A stretch of 64,000 bases of DNA from Synechococcus sp. PROS-U-1 (GTDB lineage Bacteria > Cyanobacteriota > Cyanobacteriia > PCC-6307 > Cyanobiaceae), in contig NZ_CP047951.1 in assembly GCF_014279755.1 (NCBI RefSeq), forward strand, positions 1,116,001-1,180,000. Direction: 5' to 3'. The notes under the pieces were generated by a model. That model was not told the DNA's origin. It did not search any database and saw only the letters and a list, made by a program, of their open reading frames with translations. The position numbers and the translations under genes were made by a program. Positions 55,718 to 64,000 of the stretch are shown piece after piece; within the stretch, counting starts at the first letter, position 1; the number at the start of each line of letters is the position of its first letter.

Positions 55718-56650
55718 ATGTTCGTCAGTGTCGTTATTCCGACCTACAACCGACGCCCGATTCTCGAGAAATGCCTCGCGGCACTGGAAGATCAGCAGCT
55801 CGCCGGAGCTCTTCAGGACTACGAAGTTGTTGTGGTCGACGACGGTTCCACCGATGGAACGCCGTCGTGGCTGCGGGAGCAGTCCCATCGTTTCCCCCAT
55901 GTGCGCCTGATTGAGCAGGAGCACGGTGGTCCGGCAGAAGGGCGGAACCGCGGTGTTGATCATGCCCGTGGCGATGTGATCGTGTTCATCGACAGTGACC
56001 TTGTGGTCACAGAGACCTTCCTGGCGACCCATGCCATGGCCCTTCAGCAATGCTGGGAGAGGCGGGGTGATCGTCTCTGTTTTACGTACGGCGCTGTCAT
56101 CAACACCGCCAACTTCGAGGCGCCCAGCTCTGAACGTCACAAGCTGAGGGACTTGTCCTGGGCTTATTTCGCCACGGGGAACGTGGCCATTGATCGAGAG
56201 GTGCTGGAGCGCTCAGGCCTGTTCGACACCGGTTTTCGCCTCTACGGCTGGGAGGACCTGGAACTTGGTGAGCGCCTGCGGCGGATGGGAGTTGAGTTGG
56301 TGAAGTGTCCGGCTGCTGTCGGCTATCACTGGCACCCTGCTCTGAGCCTCGATCAGATCCCCCGCCTTGTGGAGGTGGAGCGAGAGCGGGCCCGCATGGG
56401 GCTTGTGTTTTACCGCAAACACCCAACGCGACGGGTGCGCTTAATCATCCAGTTCACCTGGTTCCATCGGATTCTCTGGGAGCTTCTCACCGTCGGGGGG
56501 CTGATCAATCCATCGAGCCTTCGCCCCTTGCTTCGCTGGTTGATCCGTCATGGCTATTCGGGGACTGCGATGGAGTTGCTTCGTCTGCCCCTCAACCGCA
56601 TCGGCGTGCGTGCCTTGTTCCGCGAGGCCCGAGCGGCGGGACTGCGCTGA
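55718..56650 (+). CDS. Glycosyltransferase family 2
   Basis: A 310-residue GT-A enzyme: VSVVIPTYNRRPILEKCLAAL at the N-terminus, the nucleotide-binding VVVDDGSTDGT, the metal-binding DxD in VIVFIDSDLVV (about residue 90) and the acceptor-site acidic region YGWEDLELGERLRRMG (about 170). The C-terminus has basic and hydrophobic helices. It probably transfers a sugar to a polysaccharide or lipid; donor and acceptor are not deducible. Confidence 0.9.
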   Translation: MFVSVVIPTYNRRPILEKCLAALEDQQLAGALQDYEVVVVDDGSTDGTPSWLREQSHRFPHVRLIEQEHGGPAEGRNRGVDHARGDVIVFIDSDLVVTETFLATHAMALQQCWERRGDRLCFTYGAVINTANFEAPSSERHKLRDLSWAYFATGNVAIDREVLERSGLFDTGFRLYGWEDLELGERLRRMGVELVKCPAAVGYHWHPALSLDQIPRLVEVERERARMGLVFYRKHPTRRVRLIIQFTWFHRILWELLTVGGLINPSSLRPLLRWLIRHGYSGTAMELLRLPLNRIGVRALFREARAAGLR

Positions 56651-56780
56651 TCAACGTTTTGATACCTTCTATAGGTCCTTTCACTCCGCACACCTGCCCG
56701 TTTCGGGTGCACCGTGAGACCGGCATCTGCTGGTTGTTCAGGTCCCTGGCAGGTGGAGGCGAACCCGAAACCCTCAAGCT

Positions 56781-57497
56781 ATGGCTGTCGTCACCCTCGC
56801 CGAGATGATGGAGGCTGGTGCCCACTTCGGACACCAGACCCGTCGTTGGAACCCCAAGATGTCGCGCTACATCTATTGCGCGCGCAATGGTGTTCACATC
56901 ATTGACCTTGTGCAGACCGCCGTCTGCATGAACAACGCTTACAAGTGGACTCGTTCTGCTGCCCGCAGCGGCAAGCGCTTCCTCTTCGTCGGCACCAAGA
57001 AGCAAGCCTCTGAAGTGGTGGCTCTCGAAGCTGCACGCTGTGGAGCCTCCTATGTGAACCAGCGCTGGTTGGGCGGCATGCTCACCAACTGGACCACCAT
57101 GAAGGCCCGGATCGATCGTCTCAAGGATCTGGAGCGGATGGAATCCAGTGGAGCCATCGCCATGCGCCCCAAGAAGGAGGGTGCGGTGCTGCGTCGTGAA
57201 CTCGAGCGTCTCCAGAAGTACCTGGGCGGTCTGAAGAACATGCGCCGTCTGCCCGACGTCGTGATTCTGGTGGACCAACGCCGTGAGTCCAATGCTGTGC
57301 TTGAAGCTCGCAAGCTCGACATCCCCCTGGTGTCCATGCTTGATACCAACTGCGATCCGGACCTCTGCGAGGTTCCGATTCCCTGCAACGACGATGCAGT
57401 GCGTTCCGTGCAACTGATCCTGGGTCGTTTGGCCGATGCGATCAATGAAGGTCGCCACGGTTCCAATGATCAGCGCGGCGGCGACGCCGACGCCTGA
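56781..57497 (+). CDS. rpsB: 30S ribosomal protein S2
   Basis: The 238-residue product has the S2 pattern: [21 protein letters not shown] at the N-terminus, [31 protein letters not shown] and the C-terminal [22 protein letters not shown]. It binds the 30S head together with S1-like proteins. It is preceded by a 130-base leader and followed by tsf, the usual rpsB-tsf pair. Confidence 0.98.
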   Translation: MAVVTLAEMMEAGAHFGHQTRRWNPKMSRYIYCARNGVHIIDLVQTAVCMNNAYKWTRSAARSGKRFLFVGTKKQASEVVALEAARCGASYVNQRWLGGMLTNWTTMKARIDRLKDLERMESSGAIAMRPKKEGAVLRRELERLQKYLGGLKNMRRLPDVVILVDQRRESNAVLEARKLDIPLVSMLDTNCDPDLCEVPIPCNDDAVRSVQLILGRLADAINEGRHGSNDQRGGDADA

Positions 57498-57520
57498 TCA
57501 CCTTTTCCTTCCTCGACACT

Positions 57521-57546
57521 GCCGTCCTCCGAAAAAGGAGGACGGC
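57521..57546 (+). terminator. Hairpin between rpsB and tsf
   Basis: A perfect 10-base stem GCCGTCCTCC / GGAGGACGGC around the loop GAAAAA, followed by CCTT and a pyrimidine-rich stretch with no long T-run. It is in the rpsB-tsf gap and may be a partial attenuator that lowers tsf expression or an RNA stability element. It is not a complete terminator by eye. Confidence 0.5.
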
Positions 57547-57575
57547 CCTTCCACCCTTCTCTTCCTTTCCGACCG

Positions 57576-58235
57576 ATGCCTGCCGTATCCGCCAAGCTTG
57601 TCAAAGAACTCCGCGACAAGACCGGCGCGGGAATGATGGACTGCAAAAAGGCACTTGCCGCTACGGATGGCGATGCCAACAAAGCCATTGAGTGGCTTCG
57701 TCAGAAAGGCATTGCCAGCGCTGAAAAGAAATCCGGACGCACCGCTGCTGAAGGTTCCATTGGCAGCTACATCCACACCGGTGCACGGGTCGGCGTTCTG
57801 GTTGAAGTGAACTGCGAGACCGATTTCGTCGCTCGTGGAGACATGTTCCAAGCGCTTCTCCGCGACGTTTCCATGCAGGTGGCTGCATGCCCGAACGTCG
57901 AATACGTCACCACCGATGAGATCCCTGACGAGATCCGTGAGCGAGAGAAGGCCATCGAAATGGGCCGTGACGACCTCGATGGCAAGCCTGAGCAGATGAA
58001 GGTCAAGATCGTTGAGGGCCGCATCGGCAAGCGCCTCAAGGAACTGGCCTTGATGGAGCAGCCTTTCATCAAGGACAGCTCGATCACCGTGGCTGATTTG
58101 GTCAAGCAGACCGCCGGCAAGATCGGTGAGAACGTCAAGGTGCGCCGCTTTACCCGTTACACCTTGGGTGAGGGCATCGAGGTGGAAGAGAACGACTTCG
58201 CCGCTGAAGTGGCGTCCATGCAGAACGCCGGCTGA
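57576..58235 (+). CDS. tsf: Translation elongation factor Ts
   Basis: Nucleotide exchange factor for EF-Tu. The 219-residue product has the family motifs [21 protein letters not shown] (about residues 7-27), [13 protein letters not shown] (about 75) and a short core, characteristic of the compact cyanobacterial form that lacks an extended coiled coil. Conserved [16 protein letters not shown] near the end. Confidence 0.98.
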   Translation: MPAVSAKLVKELRDKTGAGMMDCKKALAATDGDANKAIEWLRQKGIASAEKKSGRTAAEGSIGSYIHTGARVGVLVEVNCETDFVARGDMFQALLRDVSMQVAACPNVEYVTTDEIPDEIREREKAIEMGRDDLDGKPEQMKVKIVEGRIGKRLKELALMEQPFIKDSSITVADLVKQTAGKIGENVKVRRFTRYTLGEGIEVEENDFAAEVASMQNAG

Positions 58236-58240
58236 TTCCC

Positions 58241-59362
58241 TTGTCCGACCCGGACGTCAGGCCTGCTTACGACCCGTCAGAACAGCTGGCACGCCTCCAA
58301 CGGCTGTGCCGGCTGCGGGCGATTGCTCTGTACAGGGAGCAGGCTCTCTATCTTCAAGTCTTGCGTGAGCTGCTGTCAGGAGCCACACGCCAGGCACTGT
58401 TCAATCTTCTCGGCGAGGTCGACCCCTCCCGTTTCAGCCGGCTTCCGAAGTCGACCCGTCAGAATTTTCATGCGTCGGTCGATGATCTGATCAGTCGCTG
58501 CAGCGTCCTTCTCACGGTGGAGCAGCTGATGCCTCTGGTGCAGCAGATGCAGCAGGAGCAGCGGCGGCAGCAGGCCCATGCCGGCCGAACCATGCTTCAG
58601 AACCTCAGCCGGCAGACGCTGAATAAGGATCCTGAGCCCGAGTTGTCCACGTCTCCGCCGCAGCCCGAGGAACCCAGTGGTTCCATTCAGTTGAGCCTGG
58701 CCTCTCCCCTCGATTCACCACCGGCGGCCACCGCTTCAGGTCCAGGCGCCGAACCTGGTCCTGAGCACCCTGATGCGAAACCAACAGGGGATCTCGATGT
58801 GCTCCGCTCGCTGTTCGAGTTGGCCGGCGATGCGATGCAGCAGGCCCAACAACCCGTCGAGGCCAATGGAGCTTTGGATCAGTCCATTGCAGGTGACGAC
58901 CACTTCCTCCCCAATGAGCCGGATGCCCTGTTGCACTGGATCTACGCCATGGATCAGGCGCTGGAGCGACGGTTGCGCAACTTGTCCCATGCTGTGAATG
59001 TGCAGATGCTGCGGTCAGGGTTGGCCCAGACGCTCCTGCCCATAAGCCTTCTTGACGCCGTGTTGAAAGGACAGGTGGAGACGCAGCCGACCGCCACAAA
59101 TGTGTTGCGGTTGCGTCTCCCTTTGGCCGTCGGCGATCTCGATCAAGGCATGGATGTTCTTTGTGTGCTCCTGCGCAGCAACGATCTGGAGTTCGACAGC
59201 CCACGCTTGCGTCAGTGCCGCAAGCGATTGCGCACTCACCACCATGCTCTGCTCACAATGGTTCGGCAGCAACGCCACTGGCAGCGTCGCTCCCTGGATC
59301 GTGAGGCCCGAACCCATTGGCAGACCCCATCCGATTCAACGCAGCAGCTGAGCGGGGACTGA
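58241..59362 (+). CDS. Conserved protein of unknown function between tsf and recG
   Basis: A 373-residue protein starting with TTG five bases after tsf. The N-terminal 120 residues are helical and rich in L, R and Q (MQQEQRRQQAHAGRTMLQNL), a proline/serine-rich linker (about residues 130-185) follows, and the C-terminal domain (about 190-370) is again helical with basic ends. No motif recognised. Its stop lies inside recG's first 46 bases, so it is probably in the tsf-recG transcript. Confidence 0.65.
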   Translation: MSDPDVRPAYDPSEQLARLQRLCRLRAIALYREQALYLQVLRELLSGATRQALFNLLGEVDPSRFSRLPKSTRQNFHASVDDLISRCSVLLTVEQLMPLVQQMQQEQRRQQAHAGRTMLQNLSRQTLNKDPEPELSTSPPQPEEPSGSIQLSLASPLDSPPAATASGPGAEPGPEHPDAKPTGDLDVLRSLFELAGDAMQQAQQPVEANGALDQSIAGDDHFLPNEPDALLHWIYAMDQALERRLRNLSHAVNVQMLRSGLAQTLLPISLLDAVLKGQVETQPTATNVLRLRLPLAVGDLDQGMDVLCVLLRSNDLEFDSPRLRQCRKRLRTHHHALLTMVRQQRHWQRRSLDREARTHWQTPSDSTQQLSGD

Positions 59363-61848
59363 CCAGCGATCAACTGTCGCTGTTCCTGGCGTGGATGCTT
59401 CCAATTCAGCGTTCGCTGGGATTGGAGGCGGACCGCGGTTTTCAAAATTTGCAGGGTCGCCAACAGCGTTTTCATGACTTTCTGCAGCAACAGCTCGGAG
59501 CGCCACCGGCATTGCCTTTCCCCCAGGGGGTGACTGAACGGATGACGAGGCTCAGTGCGGGGTTCGCCGATTATCCAGAGCTGGCCGATCCTGCCCGCCG
59601 GCGTCTTGTTGCCGATGCGCGTCAGTGGTTGCACGAGCTGCGCCATCGCCTGGAGCCCTCTGCGCCCATGGCACCGCCACGCCTGAAGGTTCAGGCGTCC
59701 TCCAAAACTGGAGAGGGCGCTCAACGCCCAACGTCACCGTTGCAGCTCGATAGCCCGATCACGCAGATCCGAGGTGTGGGGCCGAAATTCGCCGCTCGCC
59801 TGGCGTCGATCGGACTGCTTCTGGTGCGCGACCTGCTGCGCTATTACCCCCGCGACCATGTCGATTATTCGGCGATGCGCCGTATTGAGGCGCTGGTGTC
59901 GGGGGAGACCGCCACGATCGTGGCCACGATTCGCCGCTGCAACGGCTTTGTCAGCCCGAGGAACACCAACCTCGCCATCATCGAGCTCCAACTGCAGGAT
60001 CCGACGGGTCGCCTGAAGGTGAGCCGTTTCCTGGCCGGTAAACGCTTCAGTTCCCCGGCCTACCTCAAAGGTCAGCAGCGTCTCTACCCCGTTGGTGCCA
60101 CGGTGGCCGTCAGTGGTCTTGTCAAAGACGGCCCCTACGGCATCACGTTCCAGGATCCCTTGATCGAGGTGCTGGACAGCCCCTCGTCTCCGGTGAAGTC
60201 CCCCAGTATCGGTCGGCTTCTGCCGGTGTATCCCCTCACGGAAGGGGTCGGGGCCGACCGTTTTCGCAGCTTGATCGATCAGGTCTTGCCCCTTGCTGCC
60301 ACCTGGCCCGATCCCCTGCCCGCTGCGCTTCAGCAGGACTTTGAGTTGCCAACGCTGGCAGATGCCCTGCAAGCGCTGCATGCGCCCAAGGATCGTGAAA
60401 GCCTTGATCGGGGGCGACGCCGGCTGGTGTTCGATGAGTTTCTGCTCCTGCAGTTGGGGCTGTTGCGCCGGCGTCAGGTGCTGCGATCTCGGACGGGGCC
60501 TGATCTGGATCTTCAGACCAGTGCTGATGGGCTCGTGGGGGAGTTCATGGATCTGCTGCCCTTCCGCTTCACCGCAGCCCAGCAACGGGTCTTTCAGGAG
60601 ATTGAAGCCGATCTCGGTCGCACCGAACCCATGGCCCGACTGGTGCAGGGGGATGTCGGCTCGGGAAAGACGGTGGTTGCCATTGCAGCGTTGCTCAGCA
60701 CCATTACCTCGGGTTGGCAGGGGGCCTTGATGGCTCCAACGGAGGTGTTGGCCGAGCAGCATTACCGCAACCTCTGCCAGTGGCTGCCTCAGCTTCACGT
60801 CAGCGTCGCCTTGTTGACGGGATCCACTCCACGACCCCGCCGCCGTCAGCTGTTGGATGACCTGGCCAACGGTTCCCTCAAGGTGCTGGTGGGCACCCAC
60901 GCCCTGCTTGAGGATCCTGTGGTTTTCAATCGCCTGGGTCTTGTGGTGGTGGATGAACAACACCGCTTTGGCGTTCACCAACGCGATCGTCTGCTCAACA
61001 AGGGCTTGCAGCCGCATCTGCTCACCATGACGGCAACACCGATCCCACGGACCCTGGCGCTCTCGATGCATGGGGATCTGGATGTCAGCCAGATCGATGA
61101 ATTGCCTCCAGGTCGCACACCGATTCGCACCCGCATGCTCACGGCTGGTCAACGAGAGAAGGCCTATGAGCTGATCCGTGAGGAGGTGCAGCTTGGCCAG
61201 AGGGCCTATGTGGTTCTGCCTCTGGTGGATGAGTCAGAGAAACTCGAGCTTCGTTCGGCCGTTGAAGTGCATGCCGAGTTGGCCTCGGAGGTCTTCCCTG
61301 ATCTGGCGGTCGGGCTGCTGCATGGGCGTCTCTCCAGTGTCGACAAGCAGACGGTGTTGACAGAGTTCGCTTCCGGCAAGACCCAGGTGCTGGTGTCGAC
61401 CACGGTGGTGGAAGTGGGGGTGGATGTGCCCGAGGCCAGCGTGATGGTGATCGACCATGCCGAGCGCTTTGGACTGGCGCAATTGCATCAGTTGCGGGGG
61501 CGCGTCGGTCGTGGCGCCGCCGCCTCCCACTGCCTGTTGATCAATGGCAGTTCCAATCCCCTGGCACGCCAGCGCCTGGATGTGCTGTTGCGCTCCACCG
61601 ATGGTTTTGAGATCGCTGAGATGGATCTGCGTCTGCGTGGTCCTGGACAGGTGTTGGGGACCCGTCAGTCGGGCCTGCCCGATCTGGCCTTGGCCAGCCT
61701 TGCCGATGATGGTGCCGTTCTGGAGGATGCGCGAACCGCTGCCCAGGACCTGCTGAACCACGACCCCAAGCTTGAGCACCTGCCATTGCTACGCGAGACC
61801 TTGGACGCACAACAGCGTCGCCTCAGCGGCGCCACTCCCTTGAACTGA
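59317..61848 (+). CDS. recG: ATP-dependent DNA helicase RecG
   Basis: Branch-migrating helicase that reverses stalled forks. The 843-residue protein has an N-terminal extension, the wedge domain with DSPITQIRGVGPKFAARLAS (about residue 146), then helicase motifs: I GDVGSGKTVVA (about 447), Ia MAPTEVLAEQHYRNL, II VVVDEQHRFGV (about 546), III MTATPIPRTLAL, V VVEVGVDVPEA and VI QLRGRVGRG. The start shown is a TTG inside the gene before; an ATG at 59395 is an alternative. Cyanobacterial RecG has a longer N-terminus than E. coli's, which agrees. Confidence 0.96.
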   Translation: MADPIRFNAAAERGLTSDQLSLFLAWMLPIQRSLGLEADRGFQNLQGRQQRFHDFLQQQLGAPPALPFPQGVTERMTRLSAGFADYPELADPARRRLVADARQWLHELRHRLEPSAPMAPPRLKVQASSKTGEGAQRPTSPLQLDSPITQIRGVGPKFAARLASIGLLLVRDLLRYYPRDHVDYSAMRRIEALVSGETATIVATIRRCNGFVSPRNTNLAIIELQLQDPTGRLKVSRFLAGKRFSSPAYLKGQQRLYPVGATVAVSGLVKDGPYGITFQDPLIEVLDSPSSPVKSPSIGRLLPVYPLTEGVGADRFRSLIDQVLPLAATWPDPLPAALQQDFELPTLADALQALHAPKDRESLDRGRRRLVFDEFLLLQLGLLRRRQVLRSRTGPDLDLQTSADGLVGEFMDLLPFRFTAAQQRVFQEIEADLGRTEPMARLVQGDVGSGKTVVAIAALLSTITSGWQGALMAPTEVLAEQHYRNLCQWLPQLHVSVALLTGSTPRPRRRQLLDDLANGSLKVLVGTHALLEDPVVFNRLGLVVVDEQHRFGVHQRDRLLNKGLQPHLLTMTATPIPRTLALSMHGDLDVSQIDELPPGRTPIRTRMLTAGQREKAYELIREEVQLGQRAYVVLPLVDESEKLELRSAVEVHAELASEVFPDLAVGLLHGRLSSVDKQTVLTEFASGKTQVLVSTTVVEVGVDVPEASVMVIDHAERFGLAQLHQLRGRVGRGAAASHCLLINGSSNPLARQRLDVLLRSTDGFEIAEMDLRLRGPGQVLGTRQSGLPDLALASLADDGAVLEDARTAAQDLLNHDPKLEHLPLLRETLDAQQRRLSGATPLN

Positions 61849-61870
61849 CCCACCCTGTTTCTGCGATTTG

Positions 61871-62572
61871 ATGCGCCCCTGGAGCCCGATCCCGATCAAG
61901 GAATGCGGCGAGTGCCTGCAACCACTGCCAGGGGAGTTGCTGCGGATGGAACCGCATCCGTACATGGCGCTTGGTGCTCCCTATGGGCCATCAGGACAAC
62001 CCTTCCAACTTCGCCAGGGGGTGGTTCGGCGGCTACTGGAGGCGCAGCAGCGTCTCCTCAATCACGACCCCAGCCTTCGCCTGAGCATTTTTGATGCGTG
62101 GCGTCCGATCGCGGTGCAGGCCTTCATGGTGGAGCACAGCATTGCGGAGCTCTGCCGTGAGCGTGGAGTTGAACGGCGGTCGGGTGATGCCTTCGATCGC
62201 GTGGTTGCCGATGTGGGCCGGTTCTGGGCTGCCCCCAGCCGCGATCCTGCGACGCCTCCACCCCACAGCACCGGTGCTGCTGTTGATCTCACCCTGAGCA
62301 ACGGTGCAGGAATACCGCTGGCGATGGGTGGAGAGATTGATGCCATCGGCGCACTATCAGAGCCCCAGCATTACGCCGGACGGGAGGATCCGGAGGCGCG
62401 ATGCTGGCATCAACGCCGACAGCTTCTGGCCGATGTCATGGATGCTTCCGGCTTCGCCCAGCATCCGAACGAGTGGTGGCATTACTCGTTCGGAGATCAA
62501 CTCTGGGCCTGGCGCAAGGGTGCTGCCGCTGCGATCTATGCCGAAGCTGTCAACAGCGCGCTCACTTCCTGA
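61871..62572 (+). CDS. D-alanyl-D-alanine dipeptidase (VanX/DdpX type)
   Basis: A 233-residue M15D-family zinc peptidase. The metal motif SxHxxGxAxD is seen as HSTGAAVDLTL (about residue 136) and the second site as NEWWHYSF (about 200), with DAWRPIAVQ earlier. VanX-type enzymes hydrolyse D-Ala-D-Ala; in most bacteria this serves murein recycling rather than drug resistance, and no vanA/vanH partner is seen here. The stop overlaps the end of the sulfite reductase gene. Confidence 0.88.
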   Translation: MRPWSPIPIKECGECLQPLPGELLRMEPHPYMALGAPYGPSGQPFQLRQGVVRRLLEAQQRLLNHDPSLRLSIFDAWRPIAVQAFMVEHSIAELCRERGVERRSGDAFDRVVADVGRFWAAPSRDPATPPPHSTGAAVDLTLSNGAGIPLAMGGEIDAIGALSEPQHYAGREDPEARCWHQRRQLLADVMDASGFAQHPNEWWHYSFGDQLWAWRKGAAAAIYAEAVNSALTS

Positions 62573-64000
62573 TCACCCAGCTTCTCAATGTGGTCCCCGA
62601 AGCTGCGTCGACCACCGGCAGCCTTCCAGCTCAGCAGCAACGGTTCGAGGGTCTTTTCCAGATCGTCGAGTGGCAATTTCTCCATGTAGGGACGCGCCAG
62701 ACGTTGGAGATTGGGGGTGCCCCCGAGCCAGAGTTGGTACTGGTTGACTCCGTTGCCGACCAAACCAAGTTCCGCCATGTAGGGCCGAGCACACCCATTG
62801 GGGCAGCCGGTCATGCGCACGAGCAGTGACTTCTCGATCTCGAGCCGACGCAGCTGAGCATCCAGGCGATCCAGAACATCCGGCAGGATGCGCTCCGATT
62901 CGGTGATCGCCAGGCCGCAGGTGGGCAAGGCCGGGCAGGCGATGGCATGTCTGGCCAGGCGGGCTGGAGCTTCAGGCACCTCAAAACCAAGCGCCTCAAG
63001 CTGCGTTCGGATGCTGGCGCGCTGGGAGGTGCCGATGTTGCAGAGCAGCAGGTCTTGATTGGCGGTGAGACGAATCTCCAGCTGGTAGGTCTCAACGAGC
63101 TGGCGCAGTCCTGCTTTCAGATCACCGTTCAAGCGTCCGCACAGCAGGGGCAGGCCAACGAACCACATCCCCGCCTTCTGCCGATGCCAGCCGAGGTAGT
63201 CGAGCAGTTTGGCTTTCGGCTCATTGCGCAGCCCTTTGAGGGTTCCCTTGAAGTAAGTCGCGCAAAGGGTGTCGCGGAACCACTGAATACCCTTGTCATG
63301 CAGCAGGTATTTCATGCGGGCGTGCTTGCGCACTTCCCTGTCGCCGTGGTCCCGTTGCAGCGCCAGGATCGCCTGGACTACATCGAGAACGTTCGCGGCG
63401 TCGACATAGCCCAGGGGGTCCGCCGTGCGGGCGAAGGTCTCGTCCTTGTTGTGGGTGCGGCCCATGCCACCGCCGACGTAGACGTTGCAACCACGCAGTT
63501 CGCCGGAGGGATCGGTGAAGGCCACCAGGCCGATGTCCTGGGTCAGCAGGTCCACGGAGTTGTCCCCGGGCACGGTGACTGCGACCTTGAACTTTCTTGG
63601 GAGGTAGGTGTCCCCGTAAAGAGGTTCATCCGCGCTACCTGAAAACAAACCGTCTTCGCTCTGGCGCTTCCTGGCCTTCTGTACGGCGCGGCTGGGCTTG
63701 AAGCGATAACTAAGGTCACCATCCACCCAGAGATCGAGGTAAGCCCCTTCGGCAGCCTCAGGGCTCAGCAGATCGGCGATTTCATCCGCCAGGCGGCGCG
63801 CCACGGGATAGCCACCCTTCTCGAAGGGAGCCGGAGGAGCCATCACATTGCGGTTGATGTCTCCGCAGGCCGCCAAGGTCGAACCCAGGTTGCGAACGAT
63901 GGTGCCGATCACCTCCTTCAGATCAGCCTTGGCGATGCCATGCATCTGGAAGGCCTGGCGCGTGGTGGCCCGCAGCGTTCCATCACCCAGACGGTTGGAG
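62536..64000 (-). CDS. sir: Ferredoxin-sulfite reductase, partial (N-terminus outside window)
   Basis: Reduces sulfite to sulfide with six electrons from ferredoxin, the main step of sulfate assimilation. The open frame runs beyond base 64000, so 487 codons are visible. The 4Fe-4S/siroheme cysteines are in ACPALPTCGLAITES and TGCPNGCARPYMAE (the C-X5-C and C-X3-C pairs near the C-terminus), and the siroheme-binding region includes CGDINRNVMAPPAP. Marine cyanobacteria use ferredoxin rather than NADPH here. The 3' end overlaps the convergent dipeptidase gene by 37 bases. Confidence 0.95.
   Translation of the reverse strand, partial: SNRLGDGTLRATTRQAFQMHGIAKADLKEVIGTIVRNLGSTLAACGDINRNVMAPPAPFEKGGYPVARRLADEIADLLSPEAAEGAYLDLWVDGDLSYRFKPSRAVQKARKRQSEDGLFSGSADEPLYGDTYLPRKFKVAVTVPGDNSVDLLTQDIGLVAFTDPSGELRGCNVYVGGGMGRTHNKDETFARTADPLGYVDAANVLDVVQAILALQRDHGDREVRKHARMKYLLHDKGIQWFRDTLCATYFKGTLKGLRNEPKAKLLDYLGWHRQKAGMWFVGLPLLCGRLNGDLKAGLRQLVETYQLEIRLTANQDLLLCNIGTSQRASIRTQLEALGFEVPEAPARLARHAIACPALPTCGLAITESERILPDVLDRLDAQLRRLEIEKSLLVRMTGCPNGCARPYMAELGLVGNGVNQYQLWLGGTPNLQRLARPYMEKLPLDDLEKTLEPLLLSWKAAGGRRSFGDHIEKLGDQEVSALLTASA

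Noticed and set aside
56651-56780. A possible autoregulatory RNA structure in the rpsB leader
   Set aside because: A short stem CACC..GGTG is visible but too weak to support a named leader element.
61871-62572. VanX-like gene as a vancomycin-resistance determinant
   Set aside because: No vanH, vanA or regulator is nearby, and such dipeptidases are common housekeeping enzymes.

Overview
The window is a 64 kb stretch of a cyanobacterial chromosome, almost certainly a marine picocyanobacterium of the Synechococcus type. The evidence is direct: genes for a phycobilisome core subunit (ApcF), phycocyanobilin synthesis (PcyA), photosystem II assembly (Psb28, a PAM68-like protein), GUN4, SipA/DUF3148, DUF1816 and DUF3082 proteins, a type I glutamine synthetase behind a canonical NtcA promoter, and an umuDC pair behind a cyanobacterial-type LexA box. 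Genes are tightly packed on both strands, often with 4-base start/stop overlaps, and GC is fairly high except in a few AT-rich islands. No rRNA, tRNA, IS element, CRISPR array or prophage was recognised.

Layout. 1-5.4 kb: partial msrA, an AT-rich gene-free stretch, a small membrane protein, an ABC exporter, then trpD (with a terminator-like hairpin in its leader) and carA. 5.4-9.6 kb: a STAS anti-anti-sigma protein, mini-RNase III, an RlmB-type rRNA methyltransferase with a long disordered N-terminus, DUF1816 and gatA. 9.7-11.9 kb: an AT-richer insertion between core genes coding a large phospholipase-like protein with an RTX-like C-terminus. 12-20.4 kb: dnaE, pam68-rpsO-ruvA (minus strand), a lipoprotein, a DMT permease and dnaG. 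20.5-25.6 kb: three unknown genes, umuDC, then an accessory patch (DUF805 membrane protein ending in a 17-G tract, a 2OG-Fe(II) oxygenase and a glycosyltransferase-like gene). 25.6-33.6 kb: rlmH, a pentapeptide-repeat lumenal protein, yraN, rsmA, ispE, pdhB, secD and secF. 33.7-40.9 kb: mnmH-psb28 and two AI-2E family permeases, GUN4, a serine-kinase-like (RsbW family) gene broken by an in-frame stop, several small unknowns and a methyltransferase. 40.9-49.4 kb: glnA divergent from apcF, a class V aminotransferase, tadA, a PLP decarboxylase, a DUF697 GTPase, lspA, bioY and sipA. 49.4-64 kb: two M16 peptidase subunits, pcyA overlapping a devBCA-type exporter, a glycosyltransferase, rpsB-tsf, an unknown gene, recG, a VanX-type dipeptidase and partial ferredoxin-sulfite reductase.

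Functional themes are translation and rRNA modification (rpsO, rpsB, tsf, rsmA, rlmH, rlmB, mrnC, tadA, mnmH, gatA), replication and repair (dnaE, dnaG, ruvA, recG, umuDC), photosynthesis and pigment synthesis, protein export (secDF, lspA) and nitrogen/sulfur assimilation (glnA, sir, carA). The most unusual items are the phospholipase/RTX gene, the nonsense-interrupted RsbW-like gene, the homopolymer tract beside umuD, and the hairpin in the trpD leader. Functional calls rest on motifs read by eye and on family knowledge; no database search was run.
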